The notes under the pieces were generated by a model. The model did not search any database. It was not told where the DNA came from and saw only the letters and a program-made list of their open reading frames with translations. A stretch of 64,000 nucleotides of DNA, from contig JAJTXY010000014.1 in the NCBI GenBank assembly GCA_021463865.1, positions 1 to 64,000 on the forward strand, written 5' to 3'. This DNA comes from Anaerolineae bacterium (GTDB lineage Bacteria; Chloroflexota; Anaerolineae; Aggregatilineales; J027). A program made the position numbers and the translations under genes. Of this stretch, positions 25,860-34,435 are shown in pieces (positions within the stretch are counted from its first letter, which is position 1; every line of letters starts with the position of its first letter).

Positions 25860-28604
25860 ATGAAATCAATCTTTAAACGACTGTTCATTTTCGCCCTCAT
25901 CCTCATCGGCACAGGCTTGGTTTTGGTGGCGATGCAGGGGGCCGAGGCGCAAGAACCGGCCCCGATGCACCCGACCTATGCGCTGTTGGATGCCGAGGGC
26001 AAGAATGTTTTGGAATCCGGCAAGCCTGTCTCGACCCTTAAAACCTGTGGGCAGTGTCACGACACCGAATATATCGAGCAGCACAGCAGACACGCCCAAG
26101 TCGGCCTCGATCAATTGATTGCGGGTGAGACCCCCGGCAATGGACGCACGTGGGACTTAACCACTGGCTATTTTGGCGAATGGGATCCGCTACTCTATCG
26201 TACCCTTTCCGCGATGGGGGATGCTTCCATTGACCTGACGACCCCCGATTGGATCAAACTCTATGGCGTGCGACATGTCGGCGGCGGGCCAGCTATGTAC
26301 AGTCGGATAGGTGGGTTACTGACTGACCTCCCCGCCGATGAATTGACCCCCGAAAACGCGACGGTTGACCCAGCCACAGGTGAATTGGTAGCGTGGGATT
26401 GGGCACAGTCGGGGGTAGAAGAAATGAACTGTTTCCTCTGCCACACCGCAACCCCCGACAACACAGCACGGACAGAGGCTTTGCAATCCGGCGAGTTTGG
26501 TTGGGCCAACACCGCCACACTTAACGGCACGGGTATTGTAAGCGAACAGGATGGTGAATGGGTTTGGAACGCCGACGCTTTTGACACCGATGGTAAGTTG
26601 CTGGCCCAATATGTGACCGTGCAAGACCCGCGCAGCGATAACTGCGGTCAATGTCATGGGACGGTACACGGCGAAAATCAAGTGCCATTAATAGGCCTCA
26701 CTTGTGACGCCTCGCAAAACAATACCACCCTCCGAACCGGACAAGTATTCTCGTCACAGTTGATTTCCAAATCCGGCCTCAATCTATCAAATAAGAGTGA
26801 CCTCAATCGTTCTTGGGATATTCATGCCGAGCGCGTGGTCGAATGTACCGACTGCCACTATGCCATGAACAACCCGGTTTATTACAAAGAGGCATCGTCG
26901 GACAGCCCAGAACATCTGATGTTTGATCCCCGCCGTCTCGATATTTCCGAATATCTGCGCCGCCCCCTGCACGATTTTGCCAATGGACAGCCGGAAACGG
27001 ATGCCGCCGGAATCGCCTATCAAAATGTGATTCAGCCGTGTGAAGCCTGCCATGAGACCGAAGTTAGTCACGAATGGCTACCCTATGAAGAACGGCATAT
27101 GGATGTGCTGGCCTGTGAGACCTGCCATGTCCCCAAGATGTATGCCCCGGCTTTGCAAACAGTGGACTGGACGGTAATTCAACCCGATAGTTCACCCGTG
27201 TTGACCTGTCGTGGCGTAGATACCAGTAGCTCCGGTAACGAAATTATCACGGGCTTTGAGCCAGTATTACTCCCCCATGCCAACCCCGACGGCACGACCA
27301 TCCTCTCGCCCTATAATCTGGTCACGACATGGTTATGGGTCTATGGCGACCCGGCTCAACCTGTCCCAATGGTTGATTTACAGGCGGTTTGGCTAGATGG
27401 TGAAACTTATGCTGCCGATGTGCTGGCGGTGTTTGATGCCAACAGGGATGGCACACTGACTGACACTGAATTGGTGATAGACAGTGATACCAAAGAAGCC
27501 CTGATTACGGAACGGCTAGCGGCGCGGGGTCTGGAAAATCCCCGTATTGAAGGTGATGTCCAACCTTACAGCATCAATCATGGGGTAGCGGGCGGTGATT
27601 GGGTTACGAAAGACTGCGATAGCTGCCATACCGATGATTCGCGGGTGAATACGGCGATGATTTTGTCCGACTACACCCCCGGCGACACGACCCCCACCTT
27701 CCATGAAAGCGACGGCGCGAAGTTTAGCGGCGACTTTGTGGAAGAAGATGGCAAGCTGTTTTATCAACCCCAGACCAATACCGACGTGACCGATTTGTAT
27801 ATCTTCGGGCATAACGGCGTAGGTTGGGTGGATTGGCTAGGGCTGGCGATGTTCTTGGGGGTATTCGCGGGTGTCCTGATTCATGGCGGCCTGCGCTATC
27901 GAGCATCACGCAAGATGGCGGGTCAACACAAGCACGATGCCGAACTCCATAAGGTCTACATGTACTCAGTCTATGAACGGCAGTGGCATTGGCTTCAGAC
28001 CGCCGTAATTTTCACCCTAATCTTTACAGGCTTGGTGATTCACAAACCCGACCAGTTTGGCATGTTCAGCTTCCGTTATGTCGTCCAAATTCACAACCTC
28101 ATGGCGATCATTCTGCTCATCAATGCGGCGTTGGCGGCCTTCTATCACTTTGCCAGTGGGCAGATTCGCCAATTTTTGCCACACCCCTACGGTTTCTTTG
28201 ACCAAGCCTTTGCACAGGCCAAGTTCTATCTCAGCGGCATCTTTAAGGGCGAACCCCATCCAATGGAAAAAACGCCCGAACAGAAGATGAACCCCTTGCA
28301 GCAATTGACCTATTTGGGCCTGCTCAATGTTCTACTGCCGCTGCAAATCTTGACGGGTGCGATGATGTGGGGGGCACAACGTTTCCCCGAACTGGCGGAT
28401 GACTTGGGTGGTCTGCCATTCCTCGCGCCTATTCATACACTGGTGGCATGGATGTTTGCGACCTTTATCGTGATGCACGTCTATCTAACGACCACAGGAC
28501 ATCACCCCTTAGCAGGCATCAAAGGCATGGTGATGGGTTGGGATGAAGTTGAAACCCACGATCAAACACATACGCCTGAAGCCCAAACTTCGGCGGCGGA
28601 TTAA
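25860..28604 (+). CDS. heptaheme cytochrome c fused to a cytochrome b561/thiosulfate-reductase-type membrane domain
   Basis: A 914-residue protein. A signal helix (about 5-27) precedes an exported part with seven C-x-x-C-H sites (first Cys near 63, 191, 262, 329, 394, 419 and 586). A Ca-binding-like loop DANRDGTLTDTE is at about 526-537. From about residue 655 on there are some five membrane helices with histidines (near 710, 728, 745 and 763) typical of di-heme cytochrome b of the b561/PhsC/HydC type. The layout suggests electron exchange between the quinone pool and the octaheme protein. The start at 25860 follows AGGAGAGGC; an upstream GTG is unlikely. The direction of electron flow is inferred. 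Confidence 0.85.
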   Translation: MKSIFKRLFIFALILIGTGLVLVAMQGAEAQEPAPMHPTYALLDAEGKNVLESGKPVSTLKTCGQCHDTEYIEQHSRHAQVGLDQLIAGETPGNGRTWDLTTGYFGEWDPLLYRTLSAMGDASIDLTTPDWIKLYGVRHVGGGPAMYSRIGGLLTDLPADELTPENATVDPATGELVAWDWAQSGVEEMNCFLCHTATPDNTARTEALQSGEFGWANTATLNGTGIVSEQDGEWVWNADAFDTDGKLLAQYVTVQDPRSDNCGQCHGTVHGENQVPLIGLTCDASQNNTTLRTGQVFSSQLISKSGLNLSNKSDLNRSWDIHAERVVECTDCHYAMNNPVYYKEASSDSPEHLMFDPRRLDISEYLRRPLHDFANGQPETDAAGIAYQNVIQPCEACHETEVSHEWLPYEERHMDVLACETCHVPKMYAPALQTVDWTVIQPDSSPVLTCRGVDTSSSGNEIITGFEPVLLPHANPDGTTILSPYNLVTTWLWVYGDPAQPVPMVDLQAVWLDGETYAADVLAVFDANRDGTLTDTELVIDSDTKEALITERLAARGLENPRIEGDVQPYSINHGVAGGDWVTKDCDSCHTDDSRVNTAMILSDYTPGDTTPTFHESDGAKFSGDFVEEDGKLFYQPQTNTDVTDLYIFGHNGVGWVDWLGLAMFLGVFAGVLIHGGLRYRASRKMAGQHKHDAELHKVYMYSVYERQWHWLQTAVIFTLIFTGLVIHKPDQFGMFSFRYVVQIHNLMAIILLINAALAAFYHFASGQIRQFLPHPYGFFDQAFAQAKFYLSGIFKGEPHPMEKTPEQKMNPLQQLTYLGLLNVLLPLQILTGAMMWGAQRFPELADDLGGLPFLAPIHTLVAWMFATFIVMHVYLTTTGHHPLAGIKGMVMGWDEVETHDQTHTPEAQTSAAD

Positions 28605-28621
28605 CCGGGAGAAAAATATCA

Positions 28622-29200
28622 ATGACAGTTCAAGGTTCAATTAAAAAATGGGTGCGGGTTCCGGCTCGTACCGCCGTTGGGGTCAAACGACAGGCCCGGG
28701 CCTATGTTAACCCCTATCTGGCAGGCATTTTGCTTGGCGTAGTCTTGTTCTCATCATTTTTCCTGACGGGCAATGGGCTGGGTGCATCCGGCGGTATGAA
28801 CCGGATTCTGGTGTGGGGGCAGGATCAATTAGTGCCCGATCACGTAGACCGCACCGCTTATTTGTTGGAGATGGCAGGCGGCGATACCAACCCGATGGAT
28901 AGCTGGGTCGTGTTTGTGATGCTCGGTGTCATTGTCGGCGGGTTTACCTCCGGTTGGCTGAATGGTCGTTTTAAGATCGAGACCAATCGTGGGCCGCATG
29001 TATCCGTCAAAACGCGCTGGATGCTGGCGTTTATCGGCGGGGCGTTTATGGGGTATGGCGCACGGATGGCACGCGGTTGCACTTCCGGTCAGGCCTTGTC
29101 CGGTGGGGCGGTGTTGTCAGTCGGCAGTTGGGCTTTTATGTTCGCCGTGTTTGCTGGCGGCTATGCCCTTGCCTATTTTGTCCGTCGTCTGTGGCGCTAA
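28622..29200 (+). CDS. YeeE/YedE-family sulfur transport protein, first half-type
   Basis: A 192-residue membrane protein with about four helices. The conserved cysteine segment ARGCTSGQALSGGAVLSVGS is that of YeeE/YedE (TsuA) thiosulfate transporters. Full TsuA is about 350 residues with two similar halves; here the halves appear as two proteins, this one and the N-terminal part of the next. GGGAG precedes the start. It would carry thiosulfate or another sulfane-sulfur compound across the membrane. Confidence 0.85.
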   Translation: MTVQGSIKKWVRVPARTAVGVKRQARAYVNPYLAGILLGVVLFSSFFLTGNGLGASGGMNRILVWGQDQLVPDHVDRTAYLLEMAGGDTNPMDSWVVFVMLGVIVGGFTSGWLNGRFKIETNRGPHVSVKTRWMLAFIGGAFMGYGARMARGCTSGQALSGGAVLSVGSWAFMFAVFAGGYALAYFVRRLWR

Positions 29201-29212
29201 AGGAGGACTACC

Positions 29213-30442
29213 ATGCCATTTCCACTCAATCTTGAAGATTTATTGGGACACTGGGAATCCTATTTAGTTTCACTGGCGATTGGGATTGCCTTTGGGGTCG
29301 TCCTTGAAATCGCGGGGTTTGGCGATTCGCGTCGCCTTGCTGCACAATTTTATCTGGGAGATATGACCGTTCTAAAGGTCATGTTCACGGGCATTGTCGT
29401 CGCAATGGTGCTGGTGTTTGCGGCCTCGGCCGTCAACCTACTCGATTTTAATCTGGTGTGGGTCAACCCCACCTATCTTTGGCCCGGGATCGTCGGCGGG
29501 TTGATTATGGGGGTCGGATTCATCATCGGCGGTTTTTGCCCCGGCACGTCGTTAGTATCCGCTGCAACGGGTCGGCTCGATGGATTATTTTTCGCCATCG
29601 GTGCATTCTTCGGGATATTCCTTTTTGGTGAAACAGTCGGTTCATTTGAGGATTTCTGGTATTCCTCCTATGAAGGCCGCTACATCATCCCCGAATTTTT
29701 GAATATCAGCACGGGTGCGACGATGGTGATTCTGGTGCTATTCGCACTTGTCGCCTTCGCTTTTGCTGAACAAATGGAACGTATTTTTGGCGGGGCCGAC
29801 CTCAAAAAAGCTCCCAAGTGGCGGTATGGGGCAGCCGGAACATTGTTGGCGGGCGCGGTGGTCGTTATGTTCATCGGGCAACCGGATACCGAAGATCGCT
29901 GGAACACCATTAAGGACGACAAAGCACCCGTACTGGCGAATCGTGATGTGCAAATCCAAGCGGGTGAAGTGTTGGCTTTGATGCGCGATGATCGTATCAA
30001 TCTGATTTTGCTGGATGTGCGTGACGAGGCCGATTTTAACTTGTTCCATCTGTTGGACGCGGTGAATATCCCCGCTGACGAAATCCCAGACCACCTGAAA
30101 GAATTCCGCGCCAAATCTGCCAACACGGTCTTTATGGTGATTGGCAACGATGAGAAGGCCGCGACGGAGGTTTGGAAAACGATGGTTTCGGAGAGTGTGC
30201 CCAATGTCTATCTTTTGGAAGGTGGCATCAACAACTGGATCACCACCTTTGCTGATGAGGATTTTAAGACCACTAGCCTCATTGAAAGTCATGCCGATGA
30301 CACGCTGGCCTATACCTTTACATCGGCATTGGGCAGCCGTTATGCAATGGCGAACCCCAATCCTGATGTGTTCCAATTGGAGTACATTTCAAAGGTCAAA
30401 TTGCAGGCAGCACGCGGCGGCAAGAGCGGCGGCTGTGGATAA
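29213..30442 (+). CDS. YeeE/YedE-family transporter fused to a cysteine-less rhodanese domain
   Basis: A 409-residue protein. Residues about 1-235 form a YeeE/YedE membrane part with the conserved IIGGFCPGTSLVSAATGR. Residues about 245-345 form a rhodanese fold (ILLDVRDEADF ... YLLEGGINNW), but the active-site loop reads VFMVIGNDEKAA and has no catalytic cysteine. The protein ends in KSGGCG, so its last reactive thiol sits on a flexible C-terminal tail that recalls the GGCGG arm of the sulfur carrier SoxY. A GGAGG site precedes the ATG. A strong terminator follows. Confidence 0.85.
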   Translation: MPFPLNLEDLLGHWESYLVSLAIGIAFGVVLEIAGFGDSRRLAAQFYLGDMTVLKVMFTGIVVAMVLVFAASAVNLLDFNLVWVNPTYLWPGIVGGLIMGVGFIIGGFCPGTSLVSAATGRLDGLFFAIGAFFGIFLFGETVGSFEDFWYSSYEGRYIIPEFLNISTGATMVILVLFALVAFAFAEQMERIFGGADLKKAPKWRYGAAGTLLAGAVVVMFIGQPDTEDRWNTIKDDKAPVLANRDVQIQAGEVLALMRDDRINLILLDVRDEADFNLFHLLDAVNIPADEIPDHLKEFRAKSANTVFMVIGNDEKAATEVWKTMVSESVPNVYLLEGGINNWITTFADEDFKTTSLIESHADDTLAYTFTSALGSRYAMANPNPDVFQLEYISKVKLQAARGGKSGGCG

Positions 30443-30465
30443 TGTTCTAATTGCCTAAACCACAT

Positions 30466-30500
30466 AAGTACGAGAGACAGCACCCTCTCGTACTTTTTTA
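30466..30500 (+). terminator. terminator after the cytochrome/transport operon
   Basis: AAGTACGAGAG and CTCTCGTACTT form a perfect 11-bp stem around an eight-base loop, followed by a run of T. It also separates the convergent LysR gene. Confidence 0.85.
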
Positions 30501-31403
30501 TAGGTTATGGAGGGCTGGAAATTCGTCAGCGAGATGCTTTAGGAATGCCCGGGTGATGGGGCCAAAGGGTTTTTGCCGATTCCAGATGAGTTTCAACACA
30601 CGATTCAGTGACACGCCCTCCAATGGCAAGGCACGCAGCAGCTTCGACTGTAGCTCTAGCCGGAGAGTGTAATCAGGCAAAATCGTGATCCCCATGCCCG
30701 CTATGACAGCTTGTTTGAGGGCTTCGGGGCTGTCAAATTCAGCGGCGATTTCCGGCACGACCCCATGGTTCGCCAACTGACTTTCGAGCCAGCGGCGGGT
30801 CTGGCTGTCTTTGGAGCGCATCACAAATTTTTGTGTATACAGGGCTTCCAGTGGAATGGTTTCTAACATACACCACGCATGACCTCGACCCACCACCACA
30901 TATTGCTGGACTTCTTGCAGTGCCACATAACCAAGCCAGTCTCTTTCCTCCAACTCACCTTCGATAAATGCGAGGTCAAGCCGATCCTGCTGCAAGAGTT
31001 CGACAATACGCTGGGTGACATCAGTGGTGAGTGAAAGGGTCAATTGGGGATAGGCCTTGCGAAACGACTGCATCCACCCCGGCAAAACATAACTTCCAAT
31101 CCCCGGCGTCGCACCCAACCGAATCTCACCCCGTTTCAGATGGGCGACATCGGTGACAGCGACGGCGGCTTCGGTGACTAAATCGAGGATACGACGAGTG
31201 TAATTCGCCAAGATTTGACCGGAGGGCGTGAGTGTGACTCCGCGCCGACCCCGCACAAATAATTCCGTGCCGACACTAGCCTCTAATTCTTTGATGTGCT
31301 GGCTAACGGCGGCCTGTGTCAAAAATAGACGTTCGGCGGCAAGGCTAAAACTGCCAGTCTCAACCACCGCCTGAAAAATTTCGAGTTTATGGAAATCCAG
31401 CAT
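30498..31403 (-). CDS. LysR-family transcriptional regulator
   Basis: A 301-residue regulator. The N-terminal helix-turn-helix (about residues 18-40) reads FSLAAERLFLTQAAVSQHIK, and a LysR effector domain follows from about residue 90. It is divergent from the rhodanese/TauE/CstB-like operon and convergent with the YeeE operon. A perfect palindrome lies 14 bases upstream of its start. It therefore probably controls the operon at 31513 and itself. It resembles CysL/CbbR-type regulators; the inducer is unknown. Confidence 0.92.
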   Translation of the reverse strand: MLDFHKLEIFQAVVETGSFSLAAERLFLTQAAVSQHIKELEASVGTELFVRGRRGVTLTPSGQILANYTRRILDLVTEAAVAVTDVAHLKRGEIRLGATPGIGSYVLPGWMQSFRKAYPQLTLSLTTDVTQRIVELLQQDRLDLAFIEGELEERDWLGYVALQEVQQYVVVGRGHAWCMLETIPLEALYTQKFVMRSKDSQTRRWLESQLANHGVVPEIAAEFDSPEALKQAVIAGMGITILPDYTLRLELQSKLLRALPLEGVSLNRVLKLIWNRQKPFGPITRAFLKHLADEFPALHNL

Positions 31404-31416
31404 CCTATATCCTGCT

Positions 31417-31431
31417 ATAAGTTTTACTTAT
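31417..31431. promoter_or_regulatory. LysR-type operator palindrome
   Basis: ATAAGT-TTT-ACTTAT is a perfect 15-bp palindrome between the divergent lysR and rhodanese genes. It also fits the loose T-N11-A rule of LysR binding sites. Confidence 0.6.
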
Positions 31432-31512
31432 GGTAGATGATAACCTATTCACTCTGCCTGACCAAATCAAATTCTGAGATGATGATGCTACACCACATAC
31501 AGGGGGATACCA

Positions 31513-31860
31513 ATGGAGCTATTCAAGAAATTGTTCGGTCAAAATTCATCATCCGCCTCGCTTTCAGCCCAAGAAGCAGAGCCTCGCCTTAAGGAATTTT
31601 TGGTATTGGATGTACGCCAACCAGCGGAATTTCAGGTGGGCCATATTGCTTCTGCCAAGTTGATTCCACTGGATAAACTGAATCAACAGCTCAATGAGCT
31701 TCCCAAAGATAAAACCATTCTATGCGTATGTCGTTCAGGGGCGCGGAGTGGTGTAGCAGTTCGCCAATTACAGTCGGCAGGTTATGATGCCATCAATCTG
31801 CGCGGCGGCATGGCGGCGTGGCAACGGGCCGGGTTAGCGGTCAAGAAAGGTACTCGATGA
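31513..31860 (+). CDS. rhodanese-like sulfurtransferase, single domain
   Basis: A 115-residue cytoplasmic protein with one complete rhodanese domain. The active-site loop is CVCRSGARSG, with the second cysteine in the catalytic place. LDVRQPAEFQVGHI and NLRGGMAAWQRAG are the usual flanking motifs. It would carry persulfide sulfur. GGGGG precedes the start. Its stop overlaps the TauE-type gene in ATGA, so the two are coupled. Confidence 0.93.
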   Translation: MELFKKLFGQNSSSASLSAQEAEPRLKEFLVLDVRQPAEFQVGHIASAKLIPLDKLNQQLNELPKDKTILCVCRSGARSGVAVRQLQSAGYDAINLRGGMAAWQRAGLAVKKGTR

Positions 31861-32606
31861 TTCTGACGGGCCTGCTATTAGGCTTTGTCATCGGGCTGAT
31901 GTTGGGGCTATTGGGCGGCGGCGGCTCGATTCTGACCGTGCCTGCCCTCGTTTATCTAGTGGGTCAATCGCCCCAAGTGGCTGTCACGACCTCGCTGGCT
32001 GTTGTTGGCACAAACAGCGCCATCGGGGCTTATTTTCATCGCGGTCAGGGCACATTAAATTGGCGGGTAGCACTGTTGTTTGGCGGCGCGGGTATCGGGA
32101 TGGCCTATCTTTCGGCGGGTCTTTCCGAACATTTCGCCAAGTCGCTGCTTCTCACGATTTTCGCTTTTTTGATGCTGACCATAGGCCTGTTGATGACTTT
32201 TGCGCCCCGTCCCAATACATCCGCCAAAAAAGAGATGAATTGGGTGGTGATCGTGCTGAGTGGCGCAGTAGTTGGGCTGTTAACGGGAATATTGGGAGTC
32301 GGTGGCGGCTTTCTAATTGTGCCGGCCCTTGTCATGCTCATCGGACTGCCTTTTCAGCAGGCGGTGGGTACGTCGCTGGTGGTTATCGCCATGAACAGTT
32401 TTGCCGGATTTGTTGGGCACTTGGGCCATGTCTCATTGGATATAGGCTTGATGCTCACTTTTATGGCGTCGGGTTTAGCAGGAACATTCGTTGGTGCCAA
32501 GTTCGCGCATCGCATCAAAGCCGATCATTTGCGCCAAGCCTTTGCTTTTTTTGTTATCGGCCTAGCACTTGTGCTGTTATTCGACAATCTACCGAGTTTA
32601 CTGTAA
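31857..32606 (+). CDS. TauE/SafE-family membrane exporter
   Basis: A 249-residue membrane protein of about eight helices, with the duplicated TauE/SafE glycine motifs LGLLGGGGSILTVPALVY and LTGILGVGGGFLIVPAL. Family members export sulfite or sulfoacetate, and similar genes sit in persulfide-detoxification (cst) operons. The start at 31857 overlaps the rhodanese stop. Sulfite export, removing the product of persulfide dioxygenation, is the likely role here; this is inference from context. Confidence 0.9.
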   Translation: MILTGLLLGFVIGLMLGLLGGGGSILTVPALVYLVGQSPQVAVTTSLAVVGTNSAIGAYFHRGQGTLNWRVALLFGGAGIGMAYLSAGLSEHFAKSLLLTIFAFLMLTIGLLMTFAPRPNTSAKKEMNWVVIVLSGAVVGLLTGILGVGGGFLIVPALVMLIGLPFQQAVGTSLVVIAMNSFAGFVGHLGHVSLDIGLMLTFMASGLAGTFVGAKFAHRIKADHLRQAFAFFVIGLALVLLFDNLPSLL

Positions 32607-32616
32607 GGAATCACAC

Positions 32617-34023
32617 ATGTATATCCAACAATTTTTCATCGAAGGGATTGGCTGCGCCTCCTATTTGGTAGGCTGCGAAGCGCATGGGGTCGCCGCTGTG
32701 GTTGACCCTGACCGTGATATCCAGAAATATCTGGATGTGGCCCGGTCAAAAAATCTCAAGATCACCCACATTATCGAAACCCACCTCCATGCCGATCATG
32801 TATCCGGCAACACGGAATTAGCAGATCGCACCGGGGCGGCCATCTATGTCCACGAATTAGGTAATGCCGAATTTGAGCATCAAGCCTTACATGGCGGTGA
32901 TGTGATTGAACTCGGCAATATCCGTCTGCATATTCGCCACACCCCCGGTCATACCCCTGAAAGCATTACGGTTCTGGTCGCCGATACCACTCGTGCGGAT
33001 GAGGCATGGATGGCGCTTACCGGTGATACCCTATTTGTTGGGGATATTGGTCGGCCCGACTTGGTAGGTATTGAGGCGGCACGCGGGCTTGCAGGCCAGA
33101 TGTACGACACACTGCATAGCGAATTTTTCACCCTCAGCGATGGCGTGGTGATTTATCCCGGTCATGGCGCAGGATCGCTGTGTGGCAAATCTATCGGTTC
33201 GGTTCGCAGCACTTCGATGGGTTATGAAAAACATCATAATCCGGCCCTTACCCCGCGTGAGAAAAGCGAATTTGTGGATTACGCCACCAGCAATCTACCG
33301 GAGCAGCCCGCCAATCACACCCGTATCAAAGCTATGAATCGCAAGGGGCCGCGTGTGTTGGGTGAGTTACAAGCGCGAGGGCTTTCCATCCAAGATGCTG
33401 TTCCCTATTTCCGGCAGGGTGCGGCACTGTTGGATACCCGCCCCAAAGCGGACTATGTAGAAAAACACATCCCCGGCTCGGTGCATCTGGAAGCTGACGA
33501 CCAATTGTCGAATCGCATTGGTTTTGCCCTGCCGCCCGAAGTGCCCGTGATTCTGCTGCTGCAAAACCCCGAAGATTATGCCCATGTACGTTACAGCCTA
33601 GCACGGGTCGGGTTTGATGAAGTCGTTGGGTATCTCGCCGACAGCCTTGCGACATGGGAAGCGATGGGTCTGCCAATTGCCAGCGGGGATGTGCAAGATA
33701 TTGAACCTGCTGAACTGAATGAGCTACTCAATTCCGCCGAACCGCCTGTGGTGGTAGACGTGCGTGAATCGTGGGAATATGCTCAGGGTCATGTCCCCGG
33801 CGCGGTGTTGATGCCTCTCGGTCAATTGACCAGATTGGTTGATACCCTCAATCCCGAACACCCAGTGGCGGTGATTTGCGCGACAGGCAGTCGCAGTCAA
33901 TCGGCCACCGCTCTATTCGGCAAAAAAGGCTTCAAGACGGTCTACAACGTCTTGGGCGGAACCATGTATTGGATGCAAAATGGGCTACCTTTGGAGCACG
34001 GCATAAAGGAGGCCGTTCAGTAA
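32617..34023 (+). CDS. CstB-like persulfide dioxygenase with two rhodanese domains
   Basis: A 468-residue cytoplasmic protein. The N-terminal metallo-beta-lactamase domain has HLHADHVSG, LTGDTLFVGDIGRPDL and PGHGAGSLCG, the iron-site pattern of ETHE1-type persulfide dioxygenases. A middle rhodanese domain lacks the cysteine (VILLLQNPEDY). The C-terminal rhodanese has it (VICATGSRSQS). This order, dioxygenase, dead rhodanese, live rhodanese, is that of staphylococcal CstB, which turns persulfides into thiosulfate. AAGGAA precedes the ATG at 32617. It sits with a TauE-type exporter as in cst operons. Confidence 0.9.
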   Translation: MYIQQFFIEGIGCASYLVGCEAHGVAAVVDPDRDIQKYLDVARSKNLKITHIIETHLHADHVSGNTELADRTGAAIYVHELGNAEFEHQALHGGDVIELGNIRLHIRHTPGHTPESITVLVADTTRADEAWMALTGDTLFVGDIGRPDLVGIEAARGLAGQMYDTLHSEFFTLSDGVVIYPGHGAGSLCGKSIGSVRSTSMGYEKHHNPALTPREKSEFVDYATSNLPEQPANHTRIKAMNRKGPRVLGELQARGLSIQDAVPYFRQGAALLDTRPKADYVEKHIPGSVHLEADDQLSNRIGFALPPEVPVILLLQNPEDYAHVRYSLARVGFDEVVGYLADSLATWEAMGLPIASGDVQDIEPAELNELLNSAEPPVVVDVRESWEYAQGHVPGAVLMPLGQLTRLVDTLNPEHPVAVICATGSRSQSATALFGKKGFKTVYNVLGGTMYWMQNGLPLEHGIKEAVQ

Positions 34024-34025
34024 AA

Positions 34026-34430
34026 ATGGATAAAACAGCATTGGGGTTTAAAACCCAACTTCACACTGATATTGTGACAGCGCAGACAAAAGTCACAGAT
34101 GCGTTAAAATCACAGGGGTTCGGGGTGCTGACGGAAATTGATGTCAAAAACACTCTCAAGCAAAAGCTGAATGTGGATTTTAGACCTTATAAGATATTGG
34201 GTGCGTGCAATCCCAATTTGGCCCACCAAGCCCTTGAGCTAGAGCCAGAGGTCGGGTTGCTGCTACCCTGCAACGTCACCCTATCAGAAATCGAACCCGG
34301 CGTCACCGAAGTGGCAATTATTGACCCGTTGGTGATGTTAGGAGTGGTGCAAAATCCGCAGATGCAGCCTATCGCGGATCAGGCCCGTCAGCGCCTTGAA
34401 AAAGTGATAGATGCCCTACAAGAGGAATAA
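34026..34430 (+). CDS. DUF302 domain protein
   Basis: A 134-residue small cytoplasmic protein. TEIDVKNTLKQKLNVDFRPYKILGACNPNLAHQAL is the DUF302 core, quoted here only as residues about 35-70, with the KILGACNPNLA segment holding a conserved cysteine. It begins two bases after the CstB-like stop, so it is part of the operon. DUF302 proteins often occur near sulfur and rhodanese genes, but no reaction is established as far as I know. Confidence 0.88.
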   Translation: MDKTALGFKTQLHTDIVTAQTKVTDALKSQGFGVLTEIDVKNTLKQKLNVDFRPYKILGACNPNLAHQALELEPEVGLLLPCNVTLSEIEPGVTEVAIIDPLVMLGVVQNPQMQPIADQARQRLEKVIDALQEE

Positions 34431-34435
34431 TTGAA

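Noticed and set aside
28622-30442. The two YeeE-type genes as one frameshifted gene
   Set aside because: Each has its own Shine-Dalgarno and a separate conserved cysteine motif; two-protein versions of this family are known.
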